From Scilla litardierei (Eukaryota > Streptophyta > Magnoliopsida > Asparagales > Asparagaceae), in the NCBI GenBank assembly GCA_030789695.1, contig CM061133.1, forward strand, positions 94,915,528-94,979,527: a DNA stretch of 64,000 bases, written 5' to 3'. The position numbers and the translations under genes are program-made. Positions 56,502 to 64,000 of the stretch are shown here, one piece after another. Each line of letters starts with the position of its first letter. The first letter of the stretch is position 1. The notes beneath the pieces are model-generated. The model saw nothing but the letters and a program-made list of their open reading frames with translations, did not search any database and had not been told where the DNA came from.

Positions 56502-58241
56502 TGACGTGCGCCCCGTTTACGGTTTGGGTGCGGTGTCGTTTTACCGCAAGTGCACGGTAAGTGTACGGTGCAGGTTTATCGAACTCAGGGAGGTGGATGG
56601 CTTGAGTGGCTACTAGCCTCGCCTAGGTTGTGTGCTAGCTACGGGGATGATATGGATGAAGTGTAGAAATATAGAGAAGAAATAAAAAAGACACGAAATG
56701 AATCCCCGCCAATACGGGCTAGAGCACTCATGACACTTCGCATTTGACTTGACCCAGGGTGAGACATTGCCCCAAAAGGTGGTACCTAGCATCCATGGCC
56801 CGATATTCCGGTCGGTGCCAAGCACGCTAGGCCTACCCGGTTCCGGACGGTGGGCATTCCCATGTCCATTAACACCTTCCGCAACCGGGAGCATTAAGGC
56901 CACAATGATAACTCCCAACACTTCGTCCAAGCCGCTCCCGCGTGCTAGGAATTGATGTCTACACAAGGGGCATGAGCTGTGGCTAGGGAGTCAACCGCCA
57001 AGTTTATTCCCCCTTGGCCCGACGGTCAGAGGCGGTCTTTCTCCCGCCAATGACAATGAAACACCCCCGTGTAACCCTAATGGACAAATAGGTCAAATGT
57101 GATTTCTAGCAATACATCGAAGCGGATCTTGACTGGACAAGCACCGGACCCCAATCCCCAACACATATAGTGTGTTGCCATACGAATTGGACCCAGATTG
57201 CTAGAAATCCCCATTGACGCATTTCATCGAACACATGCCATGCAACCAAATCAAATGAAAACAACCAAGCATCAATCCTACCCTAACCCGTATTACGGTT
57301 CATCAATACTACTCCATGATGAAAGACATATAAACAAACAACACAAAAGACATACAAACATTCATCATGAAGTAAAAGAAATACAACACAAAAAATGGAG
57401 AACAAGAGAAAAATACTTATCTTGATTTTGAACCTCCAATCCAATACATGACTTATTACAAGAGAAAACCTAATCTAACCTAATCTAAACTCACAAGAGA
57501 AAGGGGAAAAAAGCCCTAAAAACTGAAGAAGAACAAGAAGAAGATGCCCTAAAAGTCGGCCAGCATTGGGTATTTATAGCCCCCATTCCGAGCCCTAACG
57601 GATCGGGTCCAAAACCACATGAAAAACGCCACCCGATCGGTTGACAAGTCAACCGATCGGGTGATCTGTTACAAATAATAAACAGAAAACGGCGGAGCTT
57701 CACCCGATCAGATGAACCGGTCGGTTGAGTTCTTGGGGTGACCGGTTGGATCATGGCGCCATCGGGTGAAGAGGTCGGTTGGATGCCCATGTCTTGGCTC
57801 CTCAGAATCAGCTACAGATAAACCGATCGGGTGAGAGTCACCCGATCGGTTGGCATTTGGCTCGAAAATACAGAGAAACGGCCGCAATGAACCGGCCTGA
57901 GAACCGGTTGGGTGACATCCGCTTGAGCTCTAGCTGAGACCGGGTGGTGCACGCGTGCATCACCCGATCGGTTGACTTTGTTCAACCGATCGGGTGAGGG
58001 GCTGAATGATGCAATCATCGTCGTTTGACCCCTGGGTCACGCGTGACTCCTCCCGTTGCGCCGGGGACTTGTGATATCGTCGTTTTTATGTCCAAAATGC
58101 TAGAAATTCCTGCAAAATACCAAAAACACGGAAAAGTGAAAGAAAACAAGAAAATACAAGAAAACAAATAAAATACGGCGGAAAATACGGAGAAACACGG
58201 AAGAAAACGCGCGCAAATATATGAAATATAAACGCACGTCA
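56502..58241 (-). repeat. 5' LTR of LARD2
   Basis: 1740 bp with TATA box at 57571-57579 and palindromes 57628-57996. The pair CACCCGATCGGTTGA and TCAACCGATCGGGTG (57961-57996) is complete here. Confidence 0.9.
57571..57579 (-). promoter_or_regulatory. TATA box, LARD2 5' LTR
   Basis: CTATAAATA on the minus strand, directly downstream (in sense) of the palindrome array. Confidence 0.6.
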
Positions 58242-58246
58242 GTCAG

Positions 58247-58430
58247 ATATTTCTCATAATCGCAATCTACCTCGCGAAACATGTGTGACCTAACTTTGAA
58301 TCCAAGGAAATAATCTAAGCAATTAATAAATTGAAATTACTCCGACAATATATTACCAGAAAGCATACTTTCACTTTTTGAACAAGAGTTTTCAAAGATA
58401 AATTGCTACGATGGCATACATCTCTCTACA
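58247..58430 (-). repeat. Element E 3' LTR, U3 start
   Basis: In element sense the LTR begins TGTAGAGAGATG at 58430, preceded by GCAAGTTGGAGA (58431-58442), a weak polypurine tract. Confidence 0.65.
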
Positions 58431-58896
58431 TCTCCAACTTGCACTCAGGCCTATTTATTTTGGTATCTCATACCATATTTACATGCTAGTCTCTCTAGAC
58501 GATCGCATGCCAACACCTTCGTGAATGGATCTGCTAGGTTGTCTTCTATACAGACTCTAAGGAGTTCTATGTCCTTCCTTTGCTCGATCTCCTGTATCAG
58601 TGATACTTGCGAAGAATGTGTCTGGATCTCTAGTGGAATCTCGGTTCTTGAACTAGGCTGATGGTTGAATCGTTGTTGCAATACAACGGTATTTAACTTT
58701 CAATAGAAGGCACCATTCCGAGCTGGTTGATGAACTTCCTCATCTAGATCGCTTCCTTTGCTTCATCGTTGGCTGCTATGTATTCGGCTTCCGTCGTGGA
58801 GTCTGCAACAGTGACTTGTTTGGAACTCCTCCAACTAACTGCTCCTCCGTTTAGAGTGAAAACATATCCAGAGATCGATTTGCTACCATCCAAATC
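58431..58896 (-). pseudogene. RNase H end of element E (Ty1/copia), broken
   Basis: C-terminal copia RNase H: CIEDNLADPFTKVL is readable near 58545, followed by a Met-Arg-Tyr ending and stop at 58451. Upstream the frame shifts; [13 protein letters not shown] sequence (58755-58785) and the start of the [17 protein letters not shown] motif (58850-58890) can be read in pieces. The solo LTR separates this from the RT at 62042. RNase H would remove the RNA template. Confidence 0.75.
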
Positions 58897-58900
58897 TGTA

Positions 58901-59475
58901 ACGCCCCGCTTCCCAAAACACCGGAAACGAGAACGTTACGCGGTCCGCTTGAACTGGAGCGGTGAAGCTCGAGTCCAATAAGCGTATGTGATAAAAACAC
59001 AGGGCAGGTTCTTGCATTTGCGTTACAGAACGATCAGAAAAAATTTCATTAAAAAAGGGCACTTTCAGAATTTTCGTACAAAAAATAAGACAACTGGGCC
59101 TCAGCATGGCCAAAAGAACTAAAACAAGACACTAAATCTACTACAAGGTACTAAAGCTAAAACTCAAAGTAGTGACGAAAAGGGGACGCCCCGCTTCCCA
59201 AAACACCGGAAACGAGAACGTTACGCGGTCCGCTTGAACTGGAGCAGTGAAGCTCGAGTCCAATAAGCGTCTGTGATAAAAACACAGGGCATGTTCTTGC
59301 ATTTGCGTTACAGAATGATCAGAAAACATTTCATTAAAAAAAGGGCACTTCCAGAATTTTCGTACATGAAATAATACAACTGGGCATCAGCATGGCCAAA
59401 AGAACTACAACAAGACACTAATCCTTCTACAAGGTACTAAAGCTAAAACTCAAAGTAGTGACGAAAAGGGGCTCT
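58901..59475. repeat. Tandem duplication of about 285 bp at the solo LTR end
   Basis: ACGCCCCGCTTCCCAAAACA starts at 58901 and again at 59186; the copies match almost base for base to AGTGACGAAAAGGGG. The duplication starts four bases inside the LTR end. Confidence 0.9.
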
Positions 59476-61880
59476 AGTCTTCCGCAGAAAGCGGCTCGGC
59501 ATCTACGGTGAACTCTGGCTCTCTAAGTCTGGCGTCTCGTACGGGTCCTCTGGGTACTCAAGCGCTGAATCTGACATACATCCACAAACAATGAATGTAT
59601 GTCAGCTAGGGGTCTGCAAGAAAAGTTAGCATCCCAAGACAAGATATATGACAGATATGATTTTAAGATGCATTTAAATATTAAAGAAAAGATTGCAGCA
59701 GTTTGACATTTAACAATTATAAAGAAACAGAACCAAACATCCCTAACATGCAGTTCTAAATAGTTGCAAGATTAAAGTAAAGATTTCTCTGGGTTCATTA
59801 GCATGTCGATTTTCAAGATGACCAAGTTAGCGTTGCAATTTTACATGTCAAGAGTTCACATCTAATCTAGGGTTCTCGCCTTTAGGTCGTGATGAGAAAG
59901 TCGTTCCTCTCACGGGGGCTTACCGTGATTAACGCTAACCCACCGCGTCGGGTGGTGCTCTTGAGGAGAGTACCCTTCATACGCCCAGTGGCCGCTCAAC
60001 CCTAACCCCACCCAAAAGTTTGCCGGAACACGAGCCGGCCTAGTCGACTCACACGACATCACGATATCACGATACCGCCTTCGAGGCGCACAATTTTCAC
60101 GATGTCCATTTTTGTTAGGCATGTCAAGACTCACTGAATTTTACTGTTATCATCATTAATACCCACTTGTGACGGTTCTACACAACAAAAGTGGGTTGTA
60201 CAATTTTATGGCATTCTCAAAATGATAACGAACACATATTTTCTTTGGACTTGCTACAGAAAACATTTTTTCTCTTAATTGTTTTAAATTAAGGTATATC
60301 ATTTGATATATCGTTGGATCCCAAATTTCGTCCTGATCATTATGGTGTCGATTTCGTACGTCATTTCACGCCTAGTTTTTGAGTTATACAGCAATACATA
60401 AAGATGGCACAAAAGTGTCAAAACTTTGGAAAATCATATAAAATCATATACTTGCCTGTTTTTGACATTCTTGGTGTCGTTGGAAACATCTTGACGAATA
60501 CTACGCTAGAGAGGAGACGGGTTCGCTGGTTTGACAAAACATAAAATCAGAATAGGCATTTTTCGATCAAAACAGCTTAATAACGAGCTCCTACGACGTC
60601 TAATCAACCGGTTTTATTAGGTTCTCTACTTTACGGTGTGGGTTAAGAGTTGATTAGGGGTAGATCTAATAACCGGTAGTGTAGAGGAGGATCGGAACGC
60701 GGCGATGGGCAGGGGCGACGCGTATGGTCCCTGAACAGCGGTGTTTGAGCGTCGGGGGTCCGCCGTTGATGCGCGGGAGTCGGCAGAGGCTGCTCTGGTT
60801 GCTCGGCTAGTGGTTGCAAGGGCCGCCAGTGGCTACAGTAGCAGCACATCAGTAGTGTAGCACCTCACAGGGTTTTGGACGGCGGAGAGGAGGCGAGGGA
60901 TGGAACCGGGCTTCCGTTAGCGTGCGCGAGTGAGAGGGACCGCAGGTGAGAGGGTCTGTGGGCTGTGGACGAGTCGCTGCAGGAAGGGGGAGGCCGGTGT
61001 TGAGGGCTGTGCGACGAAGAAGGAGGATGTGTGGGTCGTGTGCTTCCATGTGCAAGGATGATGGACGAAGGGGAGAAGCCAGTGTGGCCTGAGCGTGGGG
61101 ATGTAGATGATGTCGCTATGGAATGGCTGATCGCGTTGAGTGAGGGAAGAAGAGATGGCGTCGTTGGTTTGCTTGCGTGGAGAGATAGCAATGACAGGAG
61201 CGGCGGATGCGTATTGCGAGTAGGGAGAGAAAATGAGAGGGAGGCCCATGGTTTATAATAATAGCAAGTACAGCTGAGTCCTAGGGTTTTTAGCTTAGAA
61301 ATAGGGTAGGGTTCTTATTATAATAGAATTTATAAGGTTCTCTAGGGGTGCACGTGAGGAGGTGTAGTCTAGGTTTATTTTAAGTTTCCTATCATAAAGC
61401 TTGGGTGTGGGGTGGGGGACAAGCACAGTACGTGAGGGGGACTATAGGTTTAATGTTGACCTCTATATTTTTTTTAATATGAACCTCACTCTCAAACTGT
61501 GTGCGTGCGTGTGTATTGCTGCAGGGTGCGAATGGGGTTCGGCCACTTGGGTTTATAATTGCTAGTGTTTAAAGTTATAACCAAAAAGGAATTTATTTGA
61601 AATATAATCTTAAAATTTGAAATATCATTAGTGGGATTCTAATATGGCTAGCGTCATACTAGGAAGGTGATTATATAGGGAAGTTTAAAATATATTATTA
61701 ATGGGAAATGATCAAGGGAATAAGAGCTAATAAAACCGTTTTTAATCATGGGTTTAAATGAGTTTTAATAGGAAACTTTCAAACATTTAAACAAGGTTTA
61801 AATTCGAAATTCAAATTTTGATTTAAAAATTTTAAAACGAATTTTAAGAAGAGCCCCTTTTAAAATAATTTACTAAAAGA

Positions 61881-61912
<32 letters not shown>

Positions 61913-61921
61913 TGATAATAA
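61881..61921. repeat. (AAT)n microsatellite
   Basis: About ten AAT units followed by GATGATAATAAT in the AT-rich end of the solo LTR. Confidence 0.9.
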
Positions 61922-62041
61922 GTGTGAAGGACAAAAATGGATACGGGTACGGTGACAGAAACGTCGGATTACGGATACGGTAAGAAATACACGGGAGAAA
62001 ATACGGATAACGTAATGATGAGAACCGGTCGTTACAAAATC

Positions 62042-63122
62042 ACTCTGAACGATGGAATCTGTGAAGCCTTCAACTTTCAGGTTGCACTTCCGTAAACCAA
62101 GATCAAGTCTTTAATCCTTCTCAAGTACTTAAGAATTGTCTTGACCGCTTTCCAGTGCTCCTCTCCAGGGTTAAACTGATATCCACTTACTACAGCGACA
62201 TCGGGTCTGATACAGATCATAGAATATATGATAGATCCCACAGCTGAAGCATATGGGATCTTGGTCATTTGTTCCTTTTCCAAGTCAGTCTGTGGAGACT
62301 TCTTCTTGGAAAGGGTTGTTCTAAGATTGGCTGGTATTAAACCACCCTTACTGTTTTCCATGCCAAAATGTTTTAGCACGGTGTCAATGTACCTGATTTG
62401 GGAGGGTCTTAGCATTCGTTTAGATCTATCTCTATAGATCTTCACACCTAGTATGTAGGATGCATCTCCCAAGTCTTTCATGGAGAAGTTGGTTGATATC
62501 CATTTTTTAACAGACTTCAACATCTCTATGTTGTTACCTATTATTAGAATTTTGTCCACGTATAGAACGAGGATAACTAAAGAATTATTATTACTGGTCC
62601 TTCTGTAGATGCATGAATCATCCTCATTTCTGACAAAACCAAACTCTTTGAAAGTTTTGTCGAAGCAGATGTTCCAACTCCTTGAAGCTTGCTTAAGCCC
62701 ATAAATGGACTTATGCAGCCTACACCATAAATGGACCTATGCACCCTACACGCTTTTCCTTTACTCCCACTGACTTCGAAACCTTCTGGCTGAGTCATGT
62801 AAATTTGCTCTTCTAAATGACCATTTAGAAAAGCAGTCTTCACATCCATTTGCCAGATTTCGTAGTCGTAGTGGGCAGCAATAGCGAGTACGATCCGAAT
62901 AGACTTGTGCATGGCTACTGGTGAGAAGGTCTCGTCATAATCTATTCCTAGAATCTGACGATATCCTTTGGCAACCAATCTAGCCTTGTAGGTTTCTATT
63001 TTTCCATCTGCACCAATCTTCTTCTTGAAGATCCATTTGCAGCCTATCGGAACATTTCCCGTGGGCATGTTTTCTAAGGTCCATACCTTATTCACGTGCA
63101 TGGAATCTATTTCGGACTTCAT
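62042..63122 (-). pseudogene. Reverse transcriptase of element E (Ty1/copia), broken
   Basis: RVT_2-type RT. N-terminal part open from 63122: VPIGCKWIFKKKIGADGKIE, YKARLVAKGYRQILGIDYDE, and WQMDVKTAFLNGHLEEQIYM with the first catalytic Asp. A small duplication near 62700-62745 breaks the frame. The second part (to 62077) carries the catalytic site in the form LYVDKILIIGNN (near 62560): the expected YVDD is YVDK. Further motifs are KDLGDASYILGVKI and GEEHWKAVKTILKYL. The domain would copy RNA to DNA; the changed Asp alone should abolish it. Confidence 0.85.
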
Positions 63123-63999
63123 TGCATCTAGCCATTTGTTAGACTATATACTCTTTTTGGCTTCCTGGAAGCTAACAGGGTCATCATCAAATATGATGAT
63201 ATCCTCAATCCCACCGTCTGCGAGAAAACCGTAGGACATTTCGGGTACTCGAGGAACCCTATTGGACTTCATAATGGCTGGTTGGGAGATGTCAAGCTCT
63301 GACTCTCCCACTGGTTTCGACACTTGTTCCTGTGTAAGTACTTTCTCCGAGCATTCGTCCAGATCAATTACCTTGCCAGTTGATTCCTTTACAAGGAATT
63401 CCTTTTCCAGAAAAGTGGCATGTCTAGAGACAACAATTTTTGGTTGCTCTGGATGGTAAAAGACATAACCTAATGAATGTCTCGAGTACCCTATGAACGT
63501 ACACAGGATAGATCTGTCTTCCAGTTTGTCTGGATCCTGCCTTTTGACATATGCAGGACAACCCCATGCCCTTAAGTGATTAAGGCTGGGTTTCTTGCCG
63601 GTCCATATCTGATATGGTGTCAGATGCACAGATCTTGACAGAACTTTATTTAGAATGTATATAGCAGTTTCCTGGGCATAGCCCCAAAGGGAAGTAGTTA
63701 ACTCAGCTTCACTTACCATGTACTGCACCATGTCTAACAAGGTGTAGTTCCTCCTCTCTAACACACCGTTATGTTGAGGTGTGTAAGGAGGTGTGACCTG
63801 AGAGAGAATCACATTCTCTTTAAAGTAAGGAATTCATGGCTTAAGTATTCTCCTCATGTATCTGATCGAAGGATCGTAATACTTTTACCAGTCTGGTTTT
63901 CAACTTCGACACAATACTCTTTGAATCGCTCAAGGGTTTCGGACTTATGTTTCATCAAGAACACATGTCCAAACCTTGAGTGATTGTCAGTAAACATGA
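63123..63999 (-). pseudogene. Integrase (C-terminal half) of element E, broken
   Basis: Copia integrase: FTDNHSRFGHVFLMKHKSET near 63990-63930, the region with the second catalytic Asp (LRSD, near 63870) followed by a TGA in place of an Arg codon, then another stop near 63818, and an open frame from 63812 to 63144. That frame has the catalytic Glu region (TPPYTPQHNGVLERRN), the WGYAQETAIYILNKV helix region and AWGCPAYVKRQDPDKLEDRS, then the spacer to RT. The N-terminal integrase, protease and gag lie beyond the window. Confidence 0.85.
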
Positions 64000-64000
64000 C

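Larger units (their letters stand above)
51387..58241 (-). mobile_element. LARD2: family 2 non-autonomous LTR element with a zinc-knuckle ORF
   Basis: TSD GTCAG at 51382-51386 and 58242-58246. LTRs 51387-53109 (1723 bp) and 56502-58241 (1740 bp). Same plan as LARD1 but with a diverged U3 and an ORF with different lesions. Primer site tRNA-Asp. No pol. Confidence 0.92.
58897..62036. mobile_element. Solo LTR (3.1 kb) with an internal tandem duplication
   Basis: Ends TGTAACGCC and GTCGTTACA, TSD AAATC at 58892-58896 and 62037-62041. No coding domains and no second LTR copy, so it is best read as a solo LTR, probably of a Ty3/gypsy chromovirus-type element; orientation not determined. The GC-rich block at 60650-61260 and AT-rich end 61560-61930 are noncoding. 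Confidence 0.7.
19631..64000 (-). mobile_element. Element E: Ty1/copia retrotransposon (3' part), carrying nested insertions
   Basis: Left end TGTTGG at 19631 is inside the protease of C; the left TSD candidate is ACCTC (19626-19630). After removal of D, LARD2 and the solo LTR, E consists of a 3' LTR of about 2.24 kb (three pieces), a polypurine tract, and RNase H, RT and integrase on the minus strand. The 5' end lies beyond 64000. The domain order integrase-RT-RNase H is that of Ty1/copia. The coding sequence has stops, frameshifts and a changed catalytic motif. Confidence 0.8.

Noticed and set aside
60643..61258. Overlapping ORFs on both strands in the GC-rich part of the solo LTR
   Set aside because: Open on several frames at once because of composition; no domains and no conserved partner.

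Overview
The window is a block of nested plant LTR retrotransposons, most likely from gene-poor heterochromatin of a large flowering-plant genome. Evidence: Ty3/gypsy gag, protease, RT, RNase H and integrase fragments of the Athila/Tat (OTA) type, primer sites matching plant tRNA-Asp, Ty1/copia gag of Sirevirus type with tRNA-iMet primer sites, a second Ty1/copia pol, and 5-bp target-site duplications (TSDs). I see no host gene, rRNA or tRNA gene. The species cannot be named from the sequence.

Layout. 1-5208: element A (Ty3, minus strand, gag-protease; 3' end beyond the window), apparently inserted in element B (Ty3, plus; 3' internal part 5209-7886 and 3' LTR from 7887). About 9652-19630: element C (Ty3, plus; 5' LTR split by the gag-only Sirevirus-like Sire1 at 10585-17241; gag and the start of protease at 17786-19630). 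C is broken at 19630/19631 by copia element E (minus), which runs past the window end. E's 3' LTR holds two further insertions: D (Ty3, plus, 21629-51323, with RT-RNase H-integrase) and LARD2 (minus, 51387-58241). D holds Sire2 (minus, 27429-46363), which itself holds LARD1 (minus, 31354-38747) and F (41270-46178). E's RT/RNase H region holds a solo LTR (58897-62036). Nesting therefore reaches at least five levels (C > E > D > Sire2 > LARD1 or F).

Families. Family 1 is A and B (LTR starts TGATCACTCC). Family 2 is D, LARD1 and LARD2 (LTR starts TGACGT in D, TGACGTGCG or TGATGTGCG in the LARDs, all in element sense): D has pol but no recognisable gag, while the LARDs carry a zinc-knuckle ORF but no pol. 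Family 3 is C. Sire1 and Sire2 are gag-only Sirevirus-like elements. E is a decayed autonomous copia. Nearly every reading frame is broken, so any current mobility would need proteins supplied from elsewhere.

Most interesting signal. Unrelated families share an LTR plan: an array of short palindromes upstream of the TATA-like box (CTCGGCCGAG in family 1, CCCGATCGG in family 2, CAGTCGACTG in Sirevirus, GCGGGTCTGACCCGC in E). In family 1 and Sirevirus this is followed, inside the presumed transcribed leader, by a row of stem-loops whose loop is constant while the stems differ but stay self-complementary (loop TTGCAAGAGATTGG in family 1; CCACAAAGA, read on the plus strand, in Sirevirus). Families 1 and 2 also share a hairpin with a GAGGAC or GAGGGC core just before polypurine tracts. 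Palindromic LTR arrays are known from Sireviruses; the constant-loop/variable-stem arrays and the hairpin-polypurine modules are, to my knowledge, not described.
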